Source of the DNA: Paenibacillus sp. 1011MAR3C5
GTDB lineage: Bacteria; Bacillota; Bacilli; Paenibacillales; Paenibacillaceae
Assembly (NCBI RefSeq): GCF_003591485.1
Contig: NZ_QZCF01000006.1
Coordinates: 62,001 to 126,000, forward strand
Direction: 5' to 3'
Length of the DNA: 64,000 bases
The position numbers were made by a program, and so were the translations under genes. Below, piece after piece: positions 1 to 7,993 of this stretch; the first letter of the stretch is position 1; each line of letters opens with the position of its first letter. The notes below the pieces were generated by a model. It made no database searches, was not told the DNA's origin, and was given only the letters and a program-made list of their open reading frames with translations.

Positions 1-1
1 C

Positions 2-1762
2 TTCTCATCCAATTATAATAACTTTAGTCGTTTAAAGCTTTACACCTGGGATGATGAGCAGTTCCTCTTCCAATCCCAGCTCGGCAACGGGACTGGACAA
101 ATTGTGATTACGTTCCCGCTGGACTACTACCAAAAATATCTGTTCGGCAAATATTTCACCCATATCTTTTATCTAATCGGATTTGCGCTGGTCGCAGCTT
201 TTGTCTCGCTGCTCATTAATCGCTCGTTGGCCCGCAGCTTGAAGAGGCTCGCTGTCGTAACGACGAATCTGCCGCTCAAGCTGAAGCATAATAATGCGCT
301 GGAGCTGCCGAAAAGCAGCACGGTCGAGATTCATTCGCTGATTATGAACATCAAGCATATGTCGAGCAGCCTGCTCTATCTGTTCCGTGAATCGCAAAGC
401 AACAACGAACGTCTGGAGATGCAGGCGCAGCTTCTGCAGCAATCGGAAGAGCGGCTCCATCAGCTCGCTTATTACGACATGCTGACGGGACTGCCCAATC
501 GCCATCAGTTCACCCGGCACTTCCAGGAGCTAATCGCCATGAACACAGGCACAGGCTCGCGTCTGAAGGTCGGCGTGCTATTCGCGGACATTAATCGGTT
601 CAAGCAGATTAACGACACGCTGGGCCACGCCTTCGGGGACAAGCTGCTGCAGTTGGCCGGGGGGCGCTTCCAATCGATTCAATGCAAATCCTGCGACGTC
701 TTCCGCCTTGGCGGGGACGAGTTCGTCTTTGTCGTCCGCTATAGCGAGGAGGAGGATTTGTCTCATCACGCTGAAGCCGTCCTGGACTGCTTTGTCGAGC
801 CGTTCATCATCGACGGCATGCCGCTGTTCCTGACCGTCAGTATCGGCATCAGCGCCTATCCGCATGACGGAGAGGATATGGACACCATCGTCCGCAATGC
901 GGACATAGCCATGTACAACGCCAAGGAAGAGGGAGACGGCTGCTACCGCTTCTTCAAGCCGAATCTGCTGCCTCTCATTGCAGAGAAGATGCGGCTGGAG
1001 AACGGTCTGTACAAGGCGCTGCAAGAGAATCAATTCTCCCTCTACTATCAGCCGAAGATTAGTGCGGCGACCGGCGAGCTATGCGGCATCGAAGCGCTAA
1101 TCCGCTGGAAGCATCCGGAGCTGGGGCTCGTGCCGCCGGACAAATTCATTCCATTGGCGGAGGAGTCCGGCTTTATCCTGGAGATCGACCGCTGGGTGTT
1201 CCGAGAGGCTTGCCGCCAAAACAAAGCCTGGCAGGATGCCGGTCTGAAGAAGATCAGCGTCTCGGTCAACATATCGGCACGCCACTTCTATCAGGGCAAC
1301 TTGAAGGAAATGATCCTAAGCGAGCTGACGGCGACAGGTCTTGAGCCGCAATATGTGAGCCTTGAAATTACAGAGGGTGTCTTCATGCGCAATATCGATC
1401 AAGTTATTGATACGATCTTGTACTTGCGAGGCCTGGGCATTCAAATCTCGATTGATGATTTCGGCACGGGATATTCGTCTCTCAATCAACTGCAGCGGCT
1501 GCCGATCTCGGATGTCAAGCTTGACCGCTCCTTCATTCAAGGCATCACAAGCGACGATAAGAAGTCATCGATCGTTCGCGCCATTATCGAGCTAGTCCAC
1601 AGCATGAACATGAAGGTTGTTGCGGAAGGCGTAGAGACAGCCGATGAATCACGCTTCTGCAAGGAGCTCAAATGCGATGAGCTGCAGGGTTATCTGTTCA
1701 GCAGGCCGCTTCCAGCCTCAGAGCTGGAGGCTCTCCTCGTCCAGTCGGAAGAAAAACATTAG
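2..1762 (+). CDS. Membrane-bound GGDEF-EAL cyclic-di-GMP protein (5' partial)
   Basis: The reading frame is open from base 2, so the start and probably an extracytoplasmic sensor domain lie left of the window. A GTG at 104 is internal. One membrane helix (about nt 150-220) precedes a linker and coiled coil. A GGDEF domain with an intact GGDEF motif (about nt 711-725) follows, then an EAL domain with IEAL (about nt 1087-1098), DDFGTGYSSL, KLDRSFI and VVAEGVE. Both active sites look complete, so synthesis and/or hydrolysis of cyclic-di-GMP are possible. The inhibitory-site position before GGDEF reads KSCD rather than RxxD, so product inhibition may be weak (inference). It is probably monocistronic; the next gene starts about 170 bp downstream. 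Confidence 0.93.
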   Translation, partial: FSSNYNNFSRLKLYTWDDEQFLFQSQLGNGTGQIVITFPLDYYQKYLFGKYFTHIFYLIGFALVAAFVSLLINRSLARSLKRLAVVTTNLPLKLKHNNALELPKSSTVEIHSLIMNIKHMSSSLLYLFRESQSNNERLEMQAQLLQQSEERLHQLAYYDMLTGLPNRHQFTRHFQELIAMNTGTGSRLKVGVLFADINRFKQINDTLGHAFGDKLLQLAGGRFQSIQCKSCDVFRLGGDEFVFVVRYSEEEDLSHHAEAVLDCFVEPFIIDGMPLFLTVSIGISAYPHDGEDMDTIVRNADIAMYNAKEEGDGCYRFFKPNLLPLIAEKMRLENGLYKALQENQFSLYYQPKISAATGELCGIEALIRWKHPELGLVPPDKFIPLAEESGFILEIDRWVFREACRQNKAWQDAGLKKISVSVNISARHFYQGNLKEMILSELTATGLEPQYVSLEITEGVFMRNIDQVIDTILYLRGLGIQISIDDFGTGYSSLNQLQRLPISDVKLDRSFIQGITSDDKKSSIVRAIIELVHSMNMKVVAEGVETADESRFCKELKCDELQGYLFSRPLPASELEALLVQSEEKH

Positions 1763-1933
1763 CTGAAATCCGGTCCGATCTGATACTTTCCTAACATTAG
1801 CAACTAAACTTTTCTAATAATTGCATGCTAGTGTAGGATATTAGGCGGGACCGGTCTGTTCTAACCGATACTTACCATGGTGAACAAGCCTATGTCTTGC
1901 CAGCCTTTACAACAAACGAGAGGTGTGGCATTC

Positions 1934-3679
1934 ATGTTCAAATGGAAAGACCGCAGTTTGGTCGTGACAAGCTCTCTGGTATTAGCCCTTATTCTGATCG
2001 TGTTGATCAGCGCGACGCAGTGGCTATCCTACAATTCCCAGAAAGCAGCATTTTCCAAAGAAATCCAAAGTTTGGGTGTGACGCTAGGTTATCAGCTTGA
2101 ATTCGAATATGATCTTGTAGCAGAAGCATATGAGGAATTGCTGCAGAGCGGAACCCATGATGCATCAGCCTTCAGCATTCTGAAAAATAAATTTGAAGCC
2201 ATGGTGCGCAATGAACGGGTAACGAATGCCTATATCTATATGCCGGAAGTGAAAGAAGTGGACGGCAAGCGGACGGCTATCATGCTGCAAAGCAACGAAG
2301 AGCTGAGCCAGACGGGACTCGCACCAGGCGGATCATACGCGATGGCGGAGAGATTCGACACAGCATTCCAGAAGGCACTGAATCAAGAATCGGCATGGAC
2401 AGAGGTCTATGAGGATGACTTTGGCCAGTGGGTTACATACGTGAAACGAATTGAAGATACAAGCGGCAAGGTGGTCGGCATGTTCGGCATTGACTTCGAC
2501 TATGGTCAAGTGGATGACGAGTTGGGCTCCATGCTCTTGAGAAGCTTCCTTATCGCCGCTGCCTTATCGGCTGGCGCGATCCTGGTTATTACAATTCTTG
2601 TGCGCCTCGTGCTCCGTCCGCTTCGCCGGCTGGCTGAAGTGTCTGAGCTGGCTGCGGCGGGAGACCTGACTATAGCGGTCAATGCGAAGGGCGATAACGA
2701 AATCGGGCAGCTGTCCAAATCCTTTAACAGCATGATTGCAAGTCTGCGCAAGCTGACTGGCGATATTCGCAACAGCACGGGAGAAGTAGCCGGCTCGGCA
2801 GAGAATATGCAGCAAAGCGCGGAGATGACTTCCCGCGCAACAGAAGAAGTGACGGAAGCCATCCAAGAGGTAGCATCCGGATCAGAGTCGCAGTTGCAGA
2901 GCTTCCAGGAATGCCAGCGCGCAATGGGAGAGATGGCGGTCGGCATCGGACGGATTGCCGAATCGTCGGCCATCGTCTCAGAGATGGCATCGGATGCCAC
3001 GACTCTGGCTACTGAAGGCGAAAGCGTCATGGAGCAAACACAAACCCAGATGAAGGACCTGGAGCAAAATGTGGAGCAGACCGTTATGACGCTCCGTGAG
3101 CTCAGAGACCATAGCGAGAAGATTGAAGGCATTCTCGGCCTGATCGGCGAAGTGGCGAATCAGACCAATCTCCTTGCCTTGAATGCATCGATCGAAGCGG
3201 CACGCGCCGGAGAGCATGGCAAAGGCTTCGCCGTGGTCGCTGTCGAAATTCGCAAGCTGGCGGAGAGAAGCAAGGAGTCCTCGGAGCAGATTAACGACAT
3301 TCTGAACATGATTGGCATGCGTACAAGAGAAGCCGCCAGCTCCATGGAGCGTTCAGCGATCGCAGCCCGTGAAGGGTCGGCCGTAGCGACACAGGCCGGC
3401 GATTCCTTCCGCTCCATCGTTAATTCCATTAAGCAAGTATCAGCCCAGGTGCAGGAAGTATCCGCCGCGGCCGAGCAAATGTCGGCCGGCAGCGAAGAGA
3501 TCGCAGCATCGCTGGATCAGCTGTCGTATATCGCACAGTCTACCGCTTCCAACGCACAGCGCGTGGCAGCTGCCTCAGAGGAGCAATTGGCATCCATGCA
3601 AGAGGTAGCGAGCGGCTCCGTGCAGCTCCGCAGCCTGGCAACCGGCTTGAACCAAGCGGTCGGACGTTTCAAAACATAA
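1934..3679 (+). CDS. Methyl-accepting chemotaxis protein
   Basis: Transmembrane chemoreceptor of 581 residues. The ATG at 1934 has an AGAGGTG ribosome binding site 8 bases upstream; an in-frame ATG at 1877 lacks one. Order: short cytoplasmic N-terminus, TM1 (about 10-30), a small extracellular sensor domain (about 35-195), TM2 (about 200-225), a HAMP linker ([20 protein letters not shown]), then a long helical signalling domain. The conserved hairpin tip, with [19 protein letters not shown], binds CheA/CheW. It follows a c-di-GMP protein, which hints at shared motility control, but I see no convincing sigma-D promoter. A strong terminator follows at once. The ligand cannot be told from sequence. 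Confidence 0.95.
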   Translation: MFKWKDRSLVVTSSLVLALILIVLISATQWLSYNSQKAAFSKEIQSLGVTLGYQLEFEYDLVAEAYEELLQSGTHDASAFSILKNKFEAMVRNERVTNAYIYMPEVKEVDGKRTAIMLQSNEELSQTGLAPGGSYAMAERFDTAFQKALNQESAWTEVYEDDFGQWVTYVKRIEDTSGKVVGMFGIDFDYGQVDDELGSMLLRSFLIAAALSAGAILVITILVRLVLRPLRRLAEVSELAAAGDLTIAVNAKGDNEIGQLSKSFNSMIASLRKLTGDIRNSTGEVAGSAENMQQSAEMTSRATEEVTEAIQEVASGSESQLQSFQECQRAMGEMAVGIGRIAESSAIVSEMASDATTLATEGESVMEQTQTQMKDLEQNVEQTVMTLRELRDHSEKIEGILGLIGEVANQTNLLALNASIEAARAGEHGKGFAVVAVEIRKLAERSKESSEQINDILNMIGMRTREAASSMERSAIAAREGSAVATQAGDSFRSIVNSIKQVSAQVQEVSAAAEQMSAGSEEIAASLDQLSYIAQSTASNAQRVAAASEEQLASMQEVASGSVQLRSLATGLNQAVGRFKT

Positions 3680-3698
3680 AAACTTGCCATAGATAAGA

Positions 3699-3738
3699 GG
3701 CCCGCAATACGCCGTTAACGCGTATTGCGGGCCTTTTT
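3699..3738 (+). terminator. Intrinsic terminator after the chemoreceptor
   Basis: A 14-bp perfect stem (GGCCCGCAATACGC and its complement) with a 7-nt loop is followed by TTTTT. It lies 20 bp past the chemoreceptor stop codon. There is no U-run on the opposite strand, so it acts on the plus strand. Confidence 0.9.
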
Positions 3739-3792
3739 GCCCAATCACTATGCAGGTGCCCATGCACCTATGATCGCAAGCTATGAAGGCTA

Positions 3793-5826
3793 CTAAGCCG
3801 TCTGTACGGAGCCTTGCTGAAGCTGGTACATCGCGTAATACTTGCCGCGATGGTCCATCAGCTCGTCATGGTTGCCGCGCTCCACGATCACGCCGCGGTC
3901 AAGCACCAGTATCTGGTCCGCCTGGCGAATCGTCGACAGACGGTGAGCGATAACGAACGTTGTACGGCCTTTCTTGAGGACGTTCAGCGCTTCCTGAATG
4001 ACGGCTTCCGTCTCTGTATCAATGCTCGCTGTCGCTTCATCCAGTATGAGGATAGCCGGATCAAAGGCCAGCGCCCGCGCGAAGGAGATCAGCTGTCGCT
4101 GTCCTGCGGAGAGCGTGCTGCCCTTCTCGATGACTTCGGCATCGATGCCGCCTGGCAGCTGGCTGAACATCTCATACGCGCCGACATCCTTCAGCGCTTG
4201 AACAACTCTCTCTCTGGAGATCGACGGATCATCCAGACTAACGTTCGACGCAATCGTTCCGGTGAACAGGAATGGGTCCTGGAGCACGATGCCCATATGT
4301 TGTCGGAGCATCTGCTTCGGAATATCACGCACATCCCGGCCGTCTATCATGATGCGGCCTTCCCCGTCCTTAATATCATAGAATCGGAACAACAAGTTCA
4401 GAATCGAGCTTTTGCCGGAGCCCGTATGCCCGACCAGAGCAACCGTCTCGCCTTGGCTTGCATGGAAGGTAATGTTCTTCAGCACGTATTCACTTTTCTT
4501 ATAAGCGAATGATATGTTCTCGAATGACACATTTCCTTTATAACGCTCCAGCTTACCTTGGGCTACATCGATGCCTTCTTCATCCATCAGCTTGAATACC
4601 CGCTCCGCCGAGACCCGGGCCGTCTCCAGATTGGAGAGCTGATTGACAATGCCGACAATCGGCGAGAACATCCGGTTCATATAGTCGATATAGGCGAACA
4701 ATACGCCGACCGTCACCAGCGTTCCCAGCGTACCGCCCCAGAACATCCAGATGACGATCAGGAACAGCACGTTTCGAACGACATTGACCAGGTTATGGGA
4801 CGTAAGCGAGTTCAGATTCAGCAATTTGTTCTGATATTTGAAGTAATGATCGTTCATCTCGGCAAATTCGGTGGACGTCTCCTTCTGGCGGCGAAAGGCT
4901 TGGATAATCGTCATGCCCTGAATCGATTCATTGATCATTGCGTTGATCTCGCTTAGCTTCGCCCGGATAATACGGTTATACTTGGCCGCGAACTTGCGGT
5001 ATACAATAATCCAAATGATCAACAGCGGTATAAGCGGAAGTGTAATAAGTGCAAGGCGCGTATCCAGCAGGAACAGCGCTCCGAAGATAGCGACCATATA
5101 AATCGTACCCGTAAAAAAGTTCGCCAATACGCCTACATACAGCTCGCGAATCGCTTCCGTATCGTTCGTAATACGGGATACGACCTGGCCCGCGGCCAGA
5201 TTATCATAATAATTGACCGGCAATCGCTGCGTATGCGCATATACATCATTGCGCATCTTGCGGACGATGCGGTTGGCGGACGTCTGCAGCATTAGCCGTT
5301 GTCCATAGGTCAAGGCCGCAACTACCAGCAATAGGCCGAAATAGATGGCTGCCAGTACGAGCAGTCCCGGCACCTCCGGTTTATAGAAGCTGTACAGCTC
5401 CTTGGATGCCAGCTTCGTCACGGGATAGACGTTTTGCTCGCCTGTCGTGCCGTTCGTCACAGTCAGCTCATTGCCTGTCACTTCCCGTTTGCCGGTCTCA
5501 CTGACCAGTACGCCGCTCAGGAAGTAATAGCTTCTGCCCACTTGCAGCACGCGTGCCTCCGGTCCTTTCTCTCCGCTCTCCTCGCCGGAGAAGCGGTCCT
5601 CCCGTTTGTACCAATTGCCTTGATACTGCACGGCGTAAGGCTGATCGCCTTCCACCTGATGCCATTTCTTCTCGATGCCGAGAATGTTCTGATCGATCAT
5701 TCGTTTGGCAATTAGCGGGCCCGTAAGCTCCGCGCATACCGCAAGCACGAGAAGCGCCAAGGCGATCAGAATCGTTTTCTTATACAGCATGGCGTATTGA
5801 AACAATCGTTTGCCTGTTGTACCCAT
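3793..5826 (-). CDS. bmrD: Heterodimeric ABC multidrug exporter subunit, BmrD-like
   Basis: Type IV ABC exporter half-transporter of 677 residues, near the 673 of B. subtilis BmrD (YheH). After TM1 it carries the extra extracytoplasmic segment typical of BmrD (about residues 45-150), so it is longer than its partner. The nucleotide-binding domain has Walker A GHTGSGKSS, signature LSAGQRQ and Walker B ILILDEAT with the catalytic Glu. It starts 19 bp after bmrC in the same direction. BmrCD pairs export drugs at the cytoplasmic membrane and are induced by ribosome-targeting antibiotics. Here this subunit supplies the consensus catalytic Glu. Expression should be set by the attenuator in front of bmrC. 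Confidence 0.9.
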   Translation of the reverse strand: MGTTGKRLFQYAMLYKKTILIALALLVLAVCAELTGPLIAKRMIDQNILGIEKKWHQVEGDQPYAVQYQGNWYKREDRFSGEESGEKGPEARVLQVGRSYYFLSGVLVSETGKREVTGNELTVTNGTTGEQNVYPVTKLASKELYSFYKPEVPGLLVLAAIYFGLLLVVAALTYGQRLMLQTSANRIVRKMRNDVYAHTQRLPVNYYDNLAAGQVVSRITNDTEAIRELYVGVLANFFTGTIYMVAIFGALFLLDTRLALITLPLIPLLIIWIIVYRKFAAKYNRIIRAKLSEINAMINESIQGMTIIQAFRRQKETSTEFAEMNDHYFKYQNKLLNLNSLTSHNLVNVVRNVLFLIVIWMFWGGTLGTLVTVGVLFAYIDYMNRMFSPIVGIVNQLSNLETARVSAERVFKLMDEEGIDVAQGKLERYKGNVSFENISFAYKKSEYVLKNITFHASQGETVALVGHTGSGKSSILNLLFRFYDIKDGEGRIMIDGRDVRDIPKQMLRQHMGIVLQDPFLFTGTIASNVSLDDPSISRERVVQALKDVGAYEMFSQLPGGIDAEVIEKGSTLSAGQRQLISFARALAFDPAILILDEATASIDTETEAVIQEALNVLKKGRTTFVIAHRLSTIRQADQILVLDRGVIVERGNHDELMDHRGKYYAMYQLQQGSVQTA

Positions 5827-5845
5827 TGTTCTTCACGCCTCCTAT

Positions 5846-7594
5846 CTATTCAGTCTCGATTGATGCTTCCAGCTGCTGACGGTCATACTGCTCACGGTAC
5901 CAGCCGCCGCCTGCAAGCAGGCGGTCATGCGTGCCTTCTTCCACGATCTTGCCGTCCTCCAGCACGATAATCCAATCGGCATGCTGCACCGCAGACAGCC
6001 TATGAGTTGTAATTAAGGTCGTCTTGCCTGCCCGCTCTGTGCGAATGCCCTCGATGATCTCCGCTTCCGTCTTCGCATCGACGGCGGATAACGCATCGTC
6101 AAGCATCAGAATTTCGGGATCGGCGATCAGTGCGCGCGCAATGCTTACCCGCTGCTTCTGTCCGCCGGATAACGCGACCCCTTTTTCGCCGACCATCGTA
6201 TCCAGCCCATCCGGCAGGAAAGCGATATCCTTCGCGAAGGAAGCATGCTCCAGTGCACGCTGAAGCTCATTCTCCGACGCATCCGTACGGCCGAAGAAGA
6301 TGTTCTCTCGAATCGTCTTGGAGAAGAGAATCGGCTGCTGCGGCACATAACCGATCCAGCCCAGCACTTGGTCGATCTTCAGATTGCCTAGCGGTTCTCC
6401 AGATACCCGGATATGGCCTTTGCCAAGCGGATATTCGCGCAACAATTGCTTGAGCAGCGTAGTCTTGCCGCTGCCTGTACGGCCTACGATGCCCAGCGTT
6501 CCGCCCTGGCGGAGCTTGAGCGATACATTCGCCAGGTTGTCGACCTCCGAGGACGGGTAGCGGAACGTCACTTTATCAAATTCCAGCGAGGCCGGAGCGC
6601 CCACCACGGCTGGCTTCGCAGCGTCCTTCACATCTTGCTTGTAGCCCAGTGTCTCGTTCACCCGGTCCAGAGAGGCGTTGCCCCGCTGCATAATATTAAT
6701 CAGTTCGCCGATCGCGAACATCGGCCAGATCAGCATGCCAAGGAAAATGTTGAACGAGACCAGCTCGCCCAGCGTAATTTCATTATGAAATACGAGAAAG
6801 CCGCCATAGCCAAGACCAATCAGATAACTGCTGCCGACGAGAATTTTCATCGTTGGCTCGAAGAGCGCATCGATTTTGGCTACCGCAATATTTTTGCCCA
6901 GCACCTCATCTGTCTTCGCATTGAATCGCCCTTCGCTTGCTTCTTCCTGCACGAATGCACGGATAACGCGCACGCCTGCCACCGATTCCAGCACTTGGTC
7001 ATTCATCTCGCCAAAAGCGTCCTGCGCTTCTGTGAACCGCTCGTGAATCTTTTTGCCGTAGTAGGACATTGCAATAGCCATGAGCGGCAAAGGAATAAGC
7101 GCAGCCAGAGTCAGCTTCAGACTGATAGCGGCAGCCATGACGATCAGAATCGTAATCATAAACAAGGTCGAATCGACCAGCGTCAGAATACCGAAGCCTG
7201 CCGTTGTCGCTACAGCGCCCAGGTCGTTCGTCGAACGGGCCATCAAGTCGCCGGTCCGGTTCCGTTCATAGAAGGTCGGCGTCATGCGCAGGAAGTGGCC
7301 CATCATACTGGAACGAAGCAGCCTCTCCAGCACGAATGCCCCGCCAAAGAGCTTATAATGCCAGACATACGTAATGAGATAGCCGACTACGGTTATCCCG
7401 ATCCACATATACATAATGCGGTTGAACTCGGACGTGCCGAGCACGTTCTGGCTGATCCCGTCTACCACATAGCCAAGCAGCCAAGGCGGAATAATATCAA
7501 GAATTCCAGTCAATACAAGCAGCGTAATCGCCAGCGTGTATCTCTTCCATTCCTTGCGAAAGAACCAGCCCAATTTTTTCAATACGCCAAACAT
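5846..7594 (-). CDS. bmrC: Heterodimeric ABC multidrug exporter subunit, BmrC-like
   Basis: Half-transporter of 582 residues (B. subtilis BmrC/YheI is 585): six-helix membrane domain, then an ATPase domain with Walker A GRTGSGKTT, signature LSGGQKQR and Walker B ILMLDDALSAVD. The residue after Walker B is Asp instead of Glu, the same degenerate site known for BmrC, so the BmrCD dimer is asymmetric. It is the first structural gene of a two-gene operon. About 250 bases between the leader ORF and its start hold an attenuator with a terminator, so most transcripts should end early unless the leader ribosome stalls (inference). Confidence 0.92.
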   Translation of the reverse strand: MFGVLKKLGWFFRKEWKRYTLAITLLVLTGILDIIPPWLLGYVVDGISQNVLGTSEFNRIMYMWIGITVVGYLITYVWHYKLFGGAFVLERLLRSSMMGHFLRMTPTFYERNRTGDLMARSTNDLGAVATTAGFGILTLVDSTLFMITILIVMAAAISLKLTLAALIPLPLMAIAMSYYGKKIHERFTEAQDAFGEMNDQVLESVAGVRVIRAFVQEEASEGRFNAKTDEVLGKNIAVAKIDALFEPTMKILVGSSYLIGLGYGGFLVFHNEITLGELVSFNIFLGMLIWPMFAIGELINIMQRGNASLDRVNETLGYKQDVKDAAKPAVVGAPASLEFDKVTFRYPSSEVDNLANVSLKLRQGGTLGIVGRTGSGKTTLLKQLLREYPLGKGHIRVSGEPLGNLKIDQVLGWIGYVPQQPILFSKTIRENIFFGRTDASENELQRALEHASFAKDIAFLPDGLDTMVGEKGVALSGGQKQRVSIARALIADPEILMLDDALSAVDAKTEAEIIEGIRTERAGKTTLITTHRLSAVQHADWIIVLEDGKIVEEGTHDRLLAGGGWYREQYDRQQLEASIETE

Positions 7595-7687
7595 CGCTTT
7601 TTACCACACCTTCCGTCTCGCATCCACAAGTCTGATGCTTCTCTTTCTAATCAGGTTGCTGCTGGTTGTTCTCGCTTTCTACTCAAA

Positions 7688-7720
7688 CAAAAAGAGCCTG
7701 TCGCCGTAACGACACGCTCT
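7688..7720 (-). terminator. Attenuator terminator upstream of bmrC
   Basis: On the minus strand the stem AGAGCGTGTCG pairs with CGACAGGCTCT (one G-G mismatch, loop TTACGG), followed by TTTTTGTTTGAG. It lies between the leader ORF and bmrC with no complete gene in between, so it is a regulatory terminator. Its 5' arm and loop (7704-7717) can instead pair with segment C of the upstream hairpin. Confidence 0.85.
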
Positions 7721-7776
7721 TATCCGGCCTGGAATTGTCCCCGCGCGGAACGCGGGAGCCCTTTCCAAGACACAAT

Positions 7777-7814
7777 AAAGGCGCATGATTACGGATACGT
7801 AATCCTGCGCCTTT
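7777..7814 (-). promoter_or_regulatory. Attenuator hairpin (segments B and C)
   Basis: A 17-bp inverted repeat with one mismatch between segment B (7798-7810) and segment C (7781-7794), without a U-run. B can alternatively pair with segment A (7853-7868), the last codons of the leader ORF: 13 bp with a 3-nt bulge. C can pair with the 5' arm of the terminator (7704-7717): 13 of 14 positions counting G-U. These are the mutually exclusive pairings of a ribosome-controlled attenuator. Confidence 0.8.
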
Positions 7815-7843
7815 GATATCGGGAATATCCCTGACATGCAAAG

Positions 7844-7915
7844 CTATTGTTCGCGCAGATGGATTACGTTGTGGAATCCGTTATTAAAGTGACCGTGCAA
7901 ATCGTTATTCCGCAT
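7844..7915 (-). CDS. Leader peptide of the bmrCD attenuator (23 aa)
   Basis: A 23-codon ORF with a perfect AAGGAGG site 9 bases before its ATG, reading MRNNDLHGHFNNG and ending in VIHLREQ, then TAG. It is rich in Asn and His. Its last codons form segment A of the attenuator. In B. subtilis the bmrB leader plays this role, but the peptide here is much shorter than bmrB and I see no clear sequence similarity. Proposed logic (inference): a ribosome that completes the ORF masks A, B pairs with C and the terminator forms; a ribosome held earlier by an antibiotic leaves A free, A pairs with B, C disrupts the terminator, and bmrCD is transcribed. Confidence 0.8.
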   Translation of the reverse strand: MRNNDLHGHFNNGFHNVIHLREQ

Positions 7916-7963
7916 GTTCGTAATCCTCCTTCTTTGCTAGAAAATTCTTGAAATCTATTTGTC

Positions 7964-7993
7964 ACTTTATCATCCCGATCAAGAAACTGTCAA
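7964..7993 (-). promoter_or_regulatory. Promoter of the bmrCD leader
   Basis: Minus-strand TTGACA (7988-7993) and a weak -10 TAAAGT (7964-7969) with 18-bp spacing. It overlaps the stop codon of the upstream helicase gene. It would start transcription about 45 bases before the leader ORF. Confidence 0.6.

Noticed and set aside
1763..1933. Sigma-D promoter or c-di-GMP riboswitch before the chemoreceptor
   Set aside because: CCGATA is present at 1865 but no TAAA -35 at the right distance; no c-di-GMP aptamer pattern seen. Only a distant CCGGTCC/GGACCGG repeat was noted.
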